This document shows positions 8,030 through 16,330 of a stretch of 64,000 nt of DNA, one piece after another (within the stretch, counting starts at the first letter, position 1; every line of letters begins with the position of its first letter). The notes below the pieces were generated by a model. It saw only the letters and a list, made by a program, of their open reading frames with translations. It did not search any database and was not told the DNA's origin. The translations under genes were made by a program, and so were the position numbers. Source of the DNA: Allobacillus halotolerans (GTDB taxonomy: Bacteria; Bacillota; Bacilli; Bacillales; Alkalibacillaceae); NCBI RefSeq assembly GCF_028743495.1, contig NZ_CP117968.1. One strand, written 5' to 3'.

Positions 8030-8075
8030 TTCGTATTCCTCCTCTATTGTTTTCCATTGTGTTTTCATTTTTAAC

Positions 8076-9263
8076 TTAAAACAAATGACCTAATTTATCG
8101 CGTTTTGTTTGCAAGTACTTTTCGTTGTTTTTATTTGATTCCATTTTAAGTGGTACACGTTCAACTAATTCGAGTTCATAACCGTGCAGTCCTTTGATCT
8201 TACGTGGATTATTGGTGAGTAGGCGCATTTTACGTACACCGACGTCTTCTAAAATTTGTGCACCTAAACCGTAATCCCGTAAATCAGCTGGAAAACCAAG
8301 TTTGTGGTTAGCTTCAACGGTATCATAGCCTTCTTCTTGGAGCTTATAGGCTTTTAGTTTATTCAACAAGCCGATGCCTCGACCTTCTTGGCGCATGTAA
8401 AGAAGAACACCTTTTCCTTCTTCTTCAATCTGTTTTAAGGCTGCTTCCAATTGCGGACCACAATCACAACGATGGGAGCCAAATACGTCGCCTGTTAAAC
8501 ATTCACTATGCACACGGACCAACGTAGGCTCATGTGGGTTGATATCACCTTTCACTAAGGCAATATGCTCACGGCCGTCCAGATCATTTGTGTAAGCAAT
8601 CGCATTGAAATCACCGAATGAAGTTGGTAAGTTGATTTCGATTTCACGACTGATCAATTTTTCGTGTTTTCTACGATACTTAATCAAGTCTTCAATCGTA
8701 ATCAGCTTCAATCCTTTTTCATCTGCCAATTTACGAAGTTCCGGTACACGAGCCATCGACCCATCTTCATTCATGATTTCGCAAATAGCGCCGACAGGTT
8801 TTGATCCAGCGATTTTCGCCAAGTCAATAGCCGCTTCTGTATGCCCTGCCCGACGCAAAACGCCTCCCTCTTTCGCGATTAACGGAAAAATATGTCCAGG
8901 TCGTTTAAATTCTGTTGGAACGACATCATCTTCAGCTAAGCGCATAATGGATTTAGACCGCTCGCCTGCACTAATCCCAGTCGTTGTTTCCACATGGTCG
9001 ATACTGACGGTAAATGCAGTGCCGTGACTGTCTGTATTCACATCAGCCATCATGTTCAATTGAAGTTGATCTGCTTTTTCTTTCGTAATCGGTGCACAGA
9101 TTAATCCACGGCCTTCTGTCGCCATGAAGTTGATCATTTCGGGAGTTGCTTTTTCACCTAGTGCGACAAAGTCCCCTTCGTTCTCTCTATTCTCGTCATC
9201 TACAACGATGACAGCTTTTCCTTCGCGTAGGTCTTCTATTGCTTCTTCTATTGAATCAAACAT
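8076..9263 (-). CDS. ribBA: Bifunctional DHBP synthase / GTP cyclohydrolase II
   Basis: Bifunctional enzyme of 395 residues that supplies both riboflavin precursors. Residues 1-200 are 3,4-dihydroxy-2-butanone-4-phosphate synthase (VVDDENRENEGDF, HTEAAIDLAKIAG). Residues 205-395 are GTP cyclohydrolase II, with zinc-binding cysteines in SECLTGDVFGSHRCDCGPQ and the catalytic segment MRQEGRGIGLLNK. Both halves look intact. It lies 15 bases from ribE and shares the FMN riboswitch-controlled transcript. Confidence 0.97.
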   Translation of the reverse strand: MFDSIEEAIEDLREGKAVIVVDDENRENEGDFVALGEKATPEMINFMATEGRGLICAPITKEKADQLQLNMMADVNTDSHGTAFTVSIDHVETTTGISAGERSKSIMRLAEDDVVPTEFKRPGHIFPLIAKEGGVLRRAGHTEAAIDLAKIAGSKPVGAICEIMNEDGSMARVPELRKLADEKGLKLITIEDLIKYRRKHEKLISREIEINLPTSFGDFNAIAYTNDLDGREHIALVKGDINPHEPTLVRVHSECLTGDVFGSHRCDCGPQLEAALKQIEEEGKGVLLYMRQEGRGIGLLNKLKAYKLQEEGYDTVEANHKLGFPADLRDYGLGAQILEDVGVRKMRLLTNNPRKIKGLHGYELELVERVPLKMESNKNNEKYLQTKRDKLGHLF

Positions 9264-9278
9264 TGTTTGCCCCTCCTA

Positions 9279-9929
9279 TTAACCAAGAAACCCTGATTTT
9301 CGCAGCTGTTCCAAGGAAACTCCTTTTTCTTTTTGTTCTTCGTTCGGTTGTACGAGCTGATAGACATATTTTAACAATTGGTCGCATTCGATATTCACTA
9401 AATCCCCTGTACCTTTGCTCGTTAAGGTTGTTGCATCCTGTGTGTGCGGGATTAACGAGATGGTTAACACATGATCTTCTAAGCCAAATATCGTAAGCGA
9501 TGTCCCGTCAATCGATACGGAACCTTTAATCATCATATATTTACTTAAGTTTGCAGGTACTTCAATATGAAAGTATTCCGCATTCTCACGTGTTTCACGT
9601 TTAATGATTTTCCCCAAGCCATCGACGTGTCCTGACACGAAATGACCTCCAAATCGTCCATTGGCTGCCATTGCGCGTTCCAGATTCACTTTTGAACCGA
9701 CTTTTAAATCTTTTAATGCGGTATGGTGAAATGTCTCAGGCATAACGTCCATCGTAAAATTCGTATCTGTAAAAGAAGTCGCTGTTAAACAAACACCGTT
9801 AACAGAAATACTGTCACCCAATTTCAAATCCTTTGTCACGATCGATGCTTTCACATCCAACTCGAGAGACTCGTTTGCTTGGTTGATCGTTTGTATTTCA
9901 CCGACTTCTTCAATAATTCCAGTAAACAT
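9279..9929 (-). CDS. ribE: Riboflavin synthase, alpha subunit
   Basis: Riboflavin synthase of 216 residues, which dismutates two lumazine molecules into riboflavin. It shows the expected internal duplication: MFTGIIEEVGEI...SVNGVCLTATSF in the N-terminal barrel and GHVDGLGKI...VSIDGTSLTIFG in the second. Both halves carry the binding-site residues. It is 11 bases from ribD and 15 from ribBA, in the standard Bacillus order. The C-terminal tail LEQLRKSGFLG is a common ending. Confidence 0.97.
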   Translation of the reverse strand: MFTGIIEEVGEIQTINQANESLELDVKASIVTKDLKLGDSISVNGVCLTATSFTDTNFTMDVMPETFHHTALKDLKVGSKVNLERAMAANGRFGGHFVSGHVDGLGKIIKRETRENAEYFHIEVPANLSKYMMIKGSVSIDGTSLTIFGLEDHVLTISLIPHTQDATTLTSKGTGDLVNIECDQLLKYVYQLVQPNEEQKEKGVSLEQLRKSGFLG

Positions 9930-9940
9930 TGTATAACCCC

Positions 9941-11032
9941 CTACCGTTTCGGTTTGGCAATAATTTTCAAGTCATCATCCATCTGTTCGATCGATTCAAA
10001 CGTCAGCTTTACGCTTTGGCTTACTTCTGTAAATCCATTTTGGTTAAAGAATGGTTTACTGGATGGTCCACCGATCAACTTTGGTGCCATATAAACATGA
10101 AGCTCATCAAAAAGTTGTTTATGTATGAATGACGAATGGACCTTTGAACCACCTTCTACATAAACACTCATGATTTTATCTTCTGCTAATTGTGCCAATA
10201 AATCGTTTAAATCGATTTCGTCTGTTGGCATGCGCAAAACATCAATATGTTCTATTTCATTTAATTGTTTTTCAGTTGATTCGCTCGCATGATTTCCACA
10301 AATAATGATGGTGCGAACGGCTTGATCTGTGAGTATTTTGGCATGAAAAGGGATGGATAGATGAGTATCCAAGATGATTCGTATGGGGTTAATTCCTCCG
10401 TGGGGCAAACGGGTTGTTAATTGAGGATCGTCATGTTTAACGGTTTCAATTCCGACTAAAATCGCATCATGTCGGTGGCGGTTTTCGTGAACATCACGTC
10501 GTGCCGCTTCACCGGTAATCCATTTACTATCACCACTGTTCGCCGTCATTTTTCCATCGAGCGAAACAGCTGTTTTTATCGTGACGTATGGTCGTTTATT
10601 TCGCATGAAGTGCATGAAATCTTTATTGATCTCTATGGCATCTTCTTCATGTAAACCAACTTCGACGTCAATACCTTCATCGCGCAACCATTGAACGCCT
10701 CTTCCAGCAACTTTCGGATTCGGATCCAAGGTTGCGACAAAAACTTTTTTAATTCCTGCGTCAATAATCGCTTTGGCACATGGCGGTGTTTTCCCATAAT
10801 GTGCACAAGGCTCCAAGGTCACGTATATGTCAGCGTCCTTCGCCTCATCACCTGCTTGCTGTAGTGCAAATACTTCAGCATGCGGCTCACCTGGCTTCAT
10901 ATGTGTTCCGACGCCGACCACTCGCCCGTTTTTAACAACTATGGCGCCAACCGATGGATTCGGATGCGTCTGGCCGATCGTCAGCCTTGCCATTTCCAAA
11001 GCGTGTTTCATATAATCTTTTGATTCTTTCAA
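9941..11032 (-). CDS. ribD: Bifunctional riboflavin biosynthesis deaminase/reductase
   Basis: RibD of 363 residues: residues 1-145 are the pyrimidine deaminase (HAEVFAL and PCAHYGKTPPCAKAII zinc motif), and residues 150-363 the NADPH-dependent reductase (KTAVSLDGKM, ITGEAARRDVH, YVEGGSKVHSSF). I take the TTG at 11032 as start because TAGGAGG precedes it by 7 bases; the next ATG is seven codons in and has no ribosome site. First gene of the operon. The TTG and the ribosome site lie in a 10-bp inverted repeat downstream of the FMN riboswitch. Confidence 0.95.
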   Translation of the reverse strand: MKESKDYMKHALEMARLTIGQTHPNPSVGAIVVKNGRVVGVGTHMKPGEPHAEVFALQQAGDEAKDADIYVTLEPCAHYGKTPPCAKAIIDAGIKKVFVATLDPNPKVAGRGVQWLRDEGIDVEVGLHEEDAIEINKDFMHFMRNKRPYVTIKTAVSLDGKMTANSGDSKWITGEAARRDVHENRHRHDAILVGIETVKHDDPQLTTRLPHGGINPIRIILDTHLSIPFHAKILTDQAVRTIIICGNHASESTEKQLNEIEHIDVLRMPTDEIDLNDLLAQLAEDKIMSVYVEGGSKVHSSFIHKQLFDELHVYMAPKLIGGPSSKPFFNQNGFTEVSQSVKLTFESIEQMDDDLKIIAKPKR

Positions 11033-11077
11033 ACGTTAACCTCCTAATCAAGCAATCTTTTTTGGCCGTTAACGTTT
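11031..11077 (-). promoter_or_regulatory. RBS-sequestering hairpin before ribD
   Basis: AAACGTTAAC (11031-11040) and GTTAACGTTT (11068-11077) form a perfect 10-bp inverted repeat. On the transcript the downstream arm directly follows TAGGAG and its last two bases are the first two of the TTG start codon. The helix starts 2 bases after the FMN aptamer. It is therefore a plausible translational expression platform. No T-run terminator is seen between aptamer and gene. Confidence 0.65.
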
Positions 11078-11079
11078 CA

Positions 11080-11209
11080 GATCCTTCTCCCCTCCAGACT
11101 CTGACTGTCGGTTCCAGATTCGCACTGGATCAACCGCTCGCGCGGGTCGTGGACTTCAAGCACTCACTTGTTACCACCGGTCGGGATTTTCACCCTGCCC
11201 CGAAGAATC
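11080..11209 (-). promoter_or_regulatory. FMN riboswitch (RFN element)
   Basis: The minus strand carries the RFN hallmarks in order: TTCTTCGGGGCAGGGTGAAA, TCCCGACCGG, the GACCCGCG segment, AACCGACAGT and GGGAGAAGGAT. The closing helix P1 pairs GAUUCUUC with GAAGGAUC. A TATAAT box on the minus strand at 11240-11245 probably belongs to its promoter; the -35 is unclear. It controls ribD-E-BA-H. Confidence 0.95.
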
Positions 11210-11363
11210 GTAACCCAAATATTTAAATGATTCATCATCATTATAATTTAATTGATAAAATTCTGCTACCCTTTTGTTTGTATAATTGTCCCCTGCGTTT
11301 AATCTCTTCTATAAACGGAAATACTTCTATAGAGTCAGTTTTTATAAAAGGAGTGTATCTTGT

Positions 11364-12173
11364 ATGGATTTAAATAAAGAACTGAAGAAACTTGAATCAC
11401 TATATCTCCAATCACCTCATCGTGTATTTACGATGTATTTAAACACAGATCCAGCTGACCCTGGAAATCTAAAAGGTAAGTGGCAAATTCATTTCAAAAA
11501 TGCAATGCAAAACTTTGAAAACTATCTCGAAAAAGATGATGATTCCGATGAAAAGCATAACTTCTGGAATGTGAAAGAAAAAGTAGAACGATTTGTACAA
11601 GATGAACAACCGAATTTCAAGAAAAGTGTCGTGATCGTAGCCGCTTCGGATGATTCGGTTTGGTTTGCGAAAACATTGCAAATGCCCGTAGAAAATGAAT
11701 TCCATTGGGAAGAAACAGCGAAATTGGATCAGCTCCGTCGGATGCAAGAGGAATTTCCGAAGACGGGCATTATTTTAACCCAACAGGAAGAAATCAAATG
11801 CATTGATGCCAACCTTGGAAGCGTCAATGACACGAAAGTTTTTGAATTGGATTTGGATACAGAGGATTGGCGTCTCCACGAAGGAGCTCACTTAGCCGAT
11901 CGAAATATGGGAACGTCAGGAGCGAAATCATCCAAGCAAGATGAATTCAAAGACCGTTTTGAAGCACACCGGGAAAGATGGTATAAACAAGTCGCCCCTA
12001 AATTAGACAAACTCGCTAAAGATAATGGTTGGCAACGAATTTATTTAGTCGGTGCACAGGAAGAAACCGATGAACTGGAAAACGCAATGAATAAACCTGT
12101 AGAAGATAAGGTCAATAAAAATTTATTGAATCATGAGGAAACAAAAGTAATCGAAGAAGTTGTATTTGCTTAA
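11364..12173 (+). CDS. VLRF1-family aeRF1-type release factor-like protein
   Basis: Soluble protein of 269 residues resembling the bacterial archaeo-eukaryotic release factor (baeRF family 10/VLRF1) group. Recognisable parts are the N-terminal MDLNKELKKLESLYLQSPHRVFTMYLNTDP, a GKWQIHFKNAMQNFENYL segment and a central beta-rich domain (VVIVAASDDSVWFAKTLQMPV). No GGQ loop is evident. The upstream in-frame extension is discarded because AAAGGAG lies 10 bases before the ATG at 11364. The family is proposed to act at stalled or terminating ribosomes. It is a single gene followed by a terminator. Confidence 0.75.
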   Translation: MDLNKELKKLESLYLQSPHRVFTMYLNTDPADPGNLKGKWQIHFKNAMQNFENYLEKDDDSDEKHNFWNVKEKVERFVQDEQPNFKKSVVIVAASDDSVWFAKTLQMPVENEFHWEETAKLDQLRRMQEEFPKTGIILTQQEEIKCIDANLGSVNDTKVFELDLDTEDWRLHEGAHLADRNMGTSGAKSSKQDEFKDRFEAHRERWYKQVAPKLDKLAKDNGWQRIYLVGAQEETDELENAMNKPVEDKVNKNLLNHEETKVIEEVVFA

Positions 12174-12181
12174 CTCGATTG

Positions 12182-12220
12182 ATCCCTATGCAGAACGAAT
12201 GCATAGGGATTTTCTTTTTC
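12182..12220 (+). terminator. Intrinsic terminator after the VLRF1-like gene
   Basis: ATCCCTATGC and GCATAGGGAT form a perfect 10-bp stem with a 9-base loop, followed by TTTCTTTTTC, 8 bases after the stop codon. Confidence 0.9.
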
Positions 12221-12277
12221 TTTTAACTGATCTTATGATAACTTTTAAACAGAACATATGAAGGAGGAACTTATGAA

Positions 12278-12988
12278 ATGAGCACAGCACATATTGGCGC
12301 AAAAAAAGGCGATATCGCTGAAACAATTTTACTTCCAGGAGATCCGCTTCGGGCAAAATATATTGCGGAGAACTTTTTGGATGATGTGACGCAATATAAT
12401 GAAGTTCGCGGTATGTTAGGTTTTACAGGTACTTATAAGGGTGAGCGTATTTCGGTTCAAGGAACTGGAATGGGTGTACCAAGTATTTCGATTTACGTGA
12501 ATGAGTTGATTAATGAATTTGGTGTGAAAAATTTAATTCGCGTTGGGTCTTGTGGAGCCTTACAAAAAGATGTCAAAGTACGCGACGTTATCCTGGCCCA
12601 AACGTCAACAACGGATTCTCAGATGAACCGGATGAATTTTGGTGGCATCGACTTTGCACCAACAGCTGATTTTGGATTGCTGAAAAACGCATATGACGTC
12701 GGCGAAGAAAAGAACTTGAATCTTCGTGTCGGCAACGTATTTACAAGCGATAGCTTCTATCGTGACAATGCAATGGAGTTGTTCGAAAAATTAGCGGAAT
12801 ACAATGTACTGGGTGTCGAAATGGAAACGACAGCTCTATACACATTGGCGGCAAAATATGATTGTCGTGCACTTTCTGTATTGACGGTGAGCGATCACAT
12901 CTTAACTGGTGAAGAAACGACTCCGGAAGAACGTCAAACAACATTCAGTGATATGATTGATGTTGCATTGGAAGCAAGTATTCGATAA
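12278..12988 (+). CDS. deoD: Purine nucleoside phosphorylase, DeoD type
   Basis: Hexameric trimeric-dimer type purine nucleoside phosphorylase of 236 residues; it cleaves purine (deoxy)nucleosides with phosphate in salvage. Motifs are LLPGDPLRAKYIAE (phosphate-binding Arg), RVGSCGAL, VEMETTALY (substrate site) and SVLTVSDHILTGEET with the catalytic Asp. The ATG follows GGAGGAAC. Monocistronic, with a strong terminator after it. Confidence 0.97.
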   Translation: MSTAHIGAKKGDIAETILLPGDPLRAKYIAENFLDDVTQYNEVRGMLGFTGTYKGERISVQGTGMGVPSISIYVNELINEFGVKNLIRVGSCGALQKDVKVRDVILAQTSTTDSQMNRMNFGGIDFAPTADFGLLKNAYDVGEEKNLNLRVGNVFTSDSFYRDNAMELFEKLAEYNVLGVEMETTALYTLAAKYDCRALSVLTVSDHILTGEETTPEERQTTFSDMIDVALEASIR

Positions 12989-13007
12989 GTATTGAGTTTA
13001 ATCAATG

Positions 13008-13046
13008 ACTTCTCAAAAGTTTTCGAGCTTTTGAGAAGTTTTTTTA
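13008..13046 (+). terminator. Intrinsic terminator after deoD
   Basis: ACTTCTCAAAAG and CTTTTGAGAAGT form a perfect 12-bp stem with an 8-base loop, then seven T. Confidence 0.92.
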
Positions 13047-13070
13047 TTTCTTCGTGAAAACTACCTTCCT

Positions 13071-13102
13071 ATTGTTAACCTATTTATTTTATGGTTGACA
13101 AT
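13071..13102 (+). promoter_or_regulatory. BirA (biotin repressor) operator before bioY
   Basis: ATTGTTAACC (13071-13080) and GGTTGACAAT (13093-13102) are 10-base arms with 9 of 10 complementary, separated by 12 A/T-rich bases. This matches the Gram-positive BirA operator pattern (TTGTTAAC with its inverse). The right arm contains the -35 hexamer of the bioY promoter, so binding would block transcription when biotin is sufficient. Confidence 0.88.
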
Positions 13103-13122
13103 CATTTGCCTTCTCATATATT
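13095..13122 (+). promoter_or_regulatory. Sigma-A promoter of bioY
   Basis: TTGACA (13095-13100), a 16-base spacer and TATATT (13117-13122); TATTAT at 18 bases is an alternative -10. It overlaps the BirA operator. Confidence 0.75.
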
Positions 13123-13159
13123 ATAAAGAAAAAGATTCAGAAAAAGAGGGGTAATTGAA

Positions 13160-13762
13160 ATGAATAACCAAAGATTTCGTACGGTCGACTTGACGATGGG
13201 AGCGGTCTTCGTCGTCCTAATGATGATTGGAGCCAACTTAGCTTATTGGGTTCCTGCTTTAAAAATTACATACGCAGGTGGAGAAGTTCCGCTTACTTTG
13301 CAAACTTTCTTTGCGATCCTGGCCGGGATTTTGTTAGGTAGAAAACTTGGCGCATTTTCGATGATCGTTTATCTCGCTGTCGGAGCTGTCGGTGTGCCTG
13401 TATTTGCAGAAATGAGTGCGGGGATTGCCAACCTTGCAATGCCGACAGGTGGATTTTTGATTTCATTTGTTTTTGTAGCCTATATCTCTGGATTGATTAT
13501 TGAAAAAGCTTCCAATAATAGTTTGGCTACGTATTCTTTCGCCGTTTTCGGTGGATTGATCGTAAACTATTTAATCGGAACACCTTATTTATATTTTTCG
13601 ATGAACAATGTGTTGGGAGTGCCGATTTCCATGTATGGATCCATGCTTACGATGTTGCCGTTCTTCATTAAGGATGCTGTGATTACTGGTTTACTTGCAG
13701 CGACCCTGCCTTCTTTTGTGACAAGAATCCAACGAGTAAGCCCATCATTGCGGAGTCAATAA
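13160..13762 (+). CDS. bioY: Biotin transporter BioY (ECF S component)
   Basis: BioY of 200 residues with about six membrane helices. Family landmarks are the N-terminal GAVFVVLMMIGANLAYW, GGEVPLTLQTFFAILAGILLGRKLG, and AVGAVGVPVFAE followed by TGGFLISFV. It binds biotin and works with the energy-coupling EcfAA'T module, encoded elsewhere. GAGGGG lies before the ATG. Transcription is probably biotin-repressed through the operator at 13071-13102. No biotin biosynthesis genes are adjacent. Confidence 0.95.
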   Translation: MNNQRFRTVDLTMGAVFVVLMMIGANLAYWVPALKITYAGGEVPLTLQTFFAILAGILLGRKLGAFSMIVYLAVGAVGVPVFAEMSAGIANLAMPTGGFLISFVFVAYISGLIIEKASNNSLATYSFAVFGGLIVNYLIGTPYLYFSMNNVLGVPISMYGSMLTMLPFFIKDAVITGLLAATLPSFVTRIQRVSPSLRSQ

Positions 13763-13767
13763 TTGAT

Positions 13768-13806
13768 TAAAACGTCGTTCACTTAGTGAATGGCGTTTTA
13801 AATTTT
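13768..13806 (+). terminator. Intrinsic terminator after bioY
   Basis: AAAACGTCGTTCACT and AGTGAATGGCGTTTT form a stem with one G-T and one mismatch, then AAATTTT. Array R3 follows at once. Confidence 0.75.
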
Positions 13807-13832
13807 CCAATAGGCTGATGACCTAGCTTTCT

Positions 13833-14008
13833 TCGATTATTAAGATGGCTTTTTGCGTTTATTTGGCGGCTTACTTCAGTTTTTCGGCGGCTTTTTGACT
13901 TTTTTCAGCGGCTTGTTGCTGTTATTCGACGGCTACAAGAGAGATTTCAACGGCTTGCTACGATTTTTCGACGGCTTTCCAGCTTTTTTCGACGGCTGCC
14001 TATGTGTC
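13833..14008. repeat. Array R3: 8 units of 21 bp
   Basis: The tetramer GGCT recurs at 13847, 13868, 13889, 13910, 13931, 13952, 13973 and 13994, exactly 21 bases apart. Each unit reads TTTTTCGRCGGCTT followed by about seven variable bases. The same unit recurs in array R10 at 62402-62575. It lies between the terminators of the convergent bioY and pepA genes. Confidence 0.95.
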
Positions 14009-14077
14009 GAAACGCGCAATGTAAAATAGTAATAAAAAATAGCGGTAGCACAGAAAGTGAAAGATAAATGAATAGGT

Positions 14078-14113
14078 AAAGACCAGCAACGCTGAGGGTT
14101 GCTGGTCTTTTAC
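14078..14113. terminator. Bidirectional terminator between bioY array and pepA
   Basis: AAAGACCAGCAAC and GTTGCTGGTCTTT form a perfect 13-bp stem with a 7-base loop, with TTTT on the plus side. On the minus strand it lies 40 bases after pepA. Confidence 0.85.
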
Positions 14114-14152
14114 ATGAAAAGTATTTATTCATATTTTCATTCAGTTTTGATT

Positions 14153-15634
14153 TTATTCACCTAAATGAACAGCTTTCGCTAATGTTCTTGCCATGACACC
14201 AGTCGATCCTTTTGGTCCGAGGTCATATGCAGAATCAGATACTGCTGTACCTGCGATGTCCAAATGAACCCATGGTGTGTCTTCGGCAAACTCGCCGACA
14301 AATGCAGCCGCTAAAATGGATTGTGCTTTTCTACCTGGTGAGTTGTTTAAGTCAGCGATATGGCTTGTTCGAACTTCTTCACGGAAATGATCCATGTACG
14401 GGAATGCCCACACTGGTTCGTCCATTTTTTCAGAAGCTGTTTTTATTTCCTCATACCATTCATCGTTGTTTGTTAAGGCTCCTGTGACTTTATCGCCTAA
14501 TGCGACAATGACACCGCCGGTTAGGGTAGCGATATCAACAATTTTTGCTGCGCCTTCTTTTCTTGCATAAGCAACGGCGTCTGCAAGCGCCAAGCGCCCT
14601 TCTGCATCCGTATTGCGGATTTCAATTGTTTTTCCGCTCATGGATACGATGACGTCGTCTGGTTTAAATGCTTTTCCACTGATCATGTTGTCAGTTGCTG
14701 CAATAATGCCCATCACATTTTCTTTCGGTTTCGTTTTACCGATTATTTCCATAGCGCCAACAACTGCTGCCGCTCCGCCCATGTCCATTTTCATACCGAC
14801 AATACCGTCTTTAGGCTTTAACGAATAACCGCCGGTGTCAAAGGTGATTCCTTTTCCGACAAGTGCGGTTGGGTTTTCCCACGTGTCTTTTCCTTGATAT
14901 TTCATGACGATAAAGCGTGGTGGCTCATCGGATCCTTGGTTGACGGCAAGGAGTGCTCCCATACCAAGCTCTTCAATTTCTTCTTTGCCGAGAACTTCGA
15001 TTTCCAGGTCGTTTTCATTGGCAATGTTTTCAGCGAAATTTGCCAGGTCAGTTGCCGTTAGCAAGTTACTTGGAAGGTTGACTAAATATCTCGCCGTGTT
15101 GGCACCTGTTCCATAAGCGTAGCCTTTTTCTACAGTTGATAGATCGAGCTCTTGGCTATTGATGAAGGTTACTGCACTTAGATTCGTTTTTTCTGGTCTA
15201 TTTGTATGACATGTAGATTGCTCAAAGGTTGATAATGCAAAAGCATCGCCAATTGCTTCAAGCTGTTCTTCTGTTGGGTTTTCTTGAAAGATGCTGGCTA
15301 TAGAAACAGCCGCTTGATCGACACCATCTTTTTGAATGGATTGAAATGTTTTGCCTATGGCTTTTCGTAAACGGTTCGTCGTTAGTTCTTCTCGTTTGCC
15401 AAGACCGACGAAGTATAAACGCTCCGCTTCAATCTTTCCTAGCGTATGTATTTTCCCAAGTTTCCCGTATTTGTTGGAAAGATCTCCTGCTTGCATCAGT
15501 TCACCCAACTGCTGGTCGAACGCTTGATTCAGTTCTTCATAGGTCGTTTGATTATTTTTTTGTTCTTCAAATAAGCCAACAATTAAAGCTTTCGTAGATG
15601 CCTTTGTGACATCATCTTGTGTCTGTTGAAACAT
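14153..15634 (-). CDS. pepA: Leucyl aminopeptidase (M17 cytosol aminopeptidase)
   Basis: M17 aminopeptidase of 493 residues, a two-metal cytosolic enzyme releasing N-terminal Leu and similar residues. The C-terminal catalytic domain shows VGKGITFDTGGYSLKP, KMDMGGAAAV, the signature NTDAEGRLAL, and DIATLTGG with later Asn-Asn-Ser-Pro-Gly-Arg. The upstream 11-codon extension is dropped because AAAGGAGTGAGG precedes the ATG at 15634. The counterpart in B. subtilis is YuiE, which neighbours yuiD, as here (divergent, 168 bases apart). Confidence 0.95.
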   Translation of the reverse strand: MFQQTQDDVTKASTKALIVGLFEEQKNNQTTYEELNQAFDQQLGELMQAGDLSNKYGKLGKIHTLGKIEAERLYFVGLGKREELTTNRLRKAIGKTFQSIQKDGVDQAAVSIASIFQENPTEEQLEAIGDAFALSTFEQSTCHTNRPEKTNLSAVTFINSQELDLSTVEKGYAYGTGANTARYLVNLPSNLLTATDLANFAENIANENDLEIEVLGKEEIEELGMGALLAVNQGSDEPPRFIVMKYQGKDTWENPTALVGKGITFDTGGYSLKPKDGIVGMKMDMGGAAAVVGAMEIIGKTKPKENVMGIIAATDNMISGKAFKPDDVIVSMSGKTIEIRNTDAEGRLALADAVAYARKEGAAKIVDIATLTGGVIVALGDKVTGALTNNDEWYEEIKTASEKMDEPVWAFPYMDHFREEVRTSHIADLNNSPGRKAQSILAAAFVGEFAEDTPWVHLDIAGTAVSDSAYDLGPKGSTGVMARTLAKAVHLGE

Positions 15635-15802
15635 GTCCTCACTCCTTTTATCGTATACAATTATCATATCAGATTATTTCGATATGCGAAATAGACAACC
15701 TTCCTAACTTAAACGCTTGTCATATTTTCTTCACCATATCCGTTTGTGTTCAAGCATTTTTTGGGTACTATGAGAATAGTATGTTTAAAGGTAGTTGATA
15801 TT

Positions 15803-16276
15803 ATGGAAATTTTTACGAATACGCCTCTATGGATTGCTTTATTGGCTGTTTTGTTTGCGCAATTTGTCAAAATCCCTATTCACTTCATTGCAACACGTGA
15901 ATTTAAGCCGGGGTTGGCTTTCAGTACAGGCGGCATGCCAAGCAGCCATTCGGCCTCTGTCACTTCGTTAGCTACGGCAATCGGTATTGAAAATGGTCTC
16001 GATTCACCTTTTTTTGCGATTGCAGCTGTTCTGAGTATCATTGTCATGTACGATGCAACAGGGATTAGACGCCAGGCCGGAGAGCATGCGACGATTTTAA
16101 ATCAGCTCGTTAAAGATTTCCAACGTCTTGTAGCTGATGCGAAAAATTGGCCACAAAAAGAACAACAACAAAAAAAGGAAGAGTTAAAAGAACTGCTTGG
16201 TCACCAACCGATTGAAGTTTTCTTTGGCGCATTAACTGGAATCATTTTAGCTATTGTTGTTTATTCATTTATTTAG
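15803..16276 (+). CDS. yuiD: Divergent PAP2-family membrane protein YuiD
   Basis: DUF212 membrane protein of 157 residues, distantly related to acid phosphatase/VanZ-like families. Conserved features are the N-terminal NTPLWIALLAVLFAQFVKIP, FSTGGMPSSHSASVTSLATAIG, and YDATGIRRQAGEHATILNQL. About four hydrophobic segments. The upstream extension is discarded because AAAGGTAG is 8 bases before the ATG at 15803; length then equals B. subtilis YuiD (158). Enzymatic role unknown. Confidence 0.92.
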   Translation: MEIFTNTPLWIALLAVLFAQFVKIPIHFIATREFKPGLAFSTGGMPSSHSASVTSLATAIGIENGLDSPFFAIAAVLSIIVMYDATGIRRQAGEHATILNQLVKDFQRLVADAKNWPQKEQQQKKEELKELLGHQPIEVFFGALTGIILAIVVYSFI

Positions 16277-16279
16277 TTT

Positions 16280-16323
16280 TAAAAAACCCGCTGGCACAGC
16301 TTCCACAGCTGTACAGCGGGTTA
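16280..16323 (-). terminator. Intrinsic terminator after yuiC
   Basis: AACCCGCTG and CAGCGGGTT form a 9-bp stem around a further AGCTGTGGAAGCT inner hairpin; TTTTTT follows on the minus strand. It lies within the 55-base gap between yuiD and yuiC. Confidence 0.85.
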
Positions 16324-16330
16324 CATGTTG

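Noticed and set aside
8605..9027. 140-codon plus-strand ORF within ribBA
   Set aside because: Antisense shadow of a well-supported gene.
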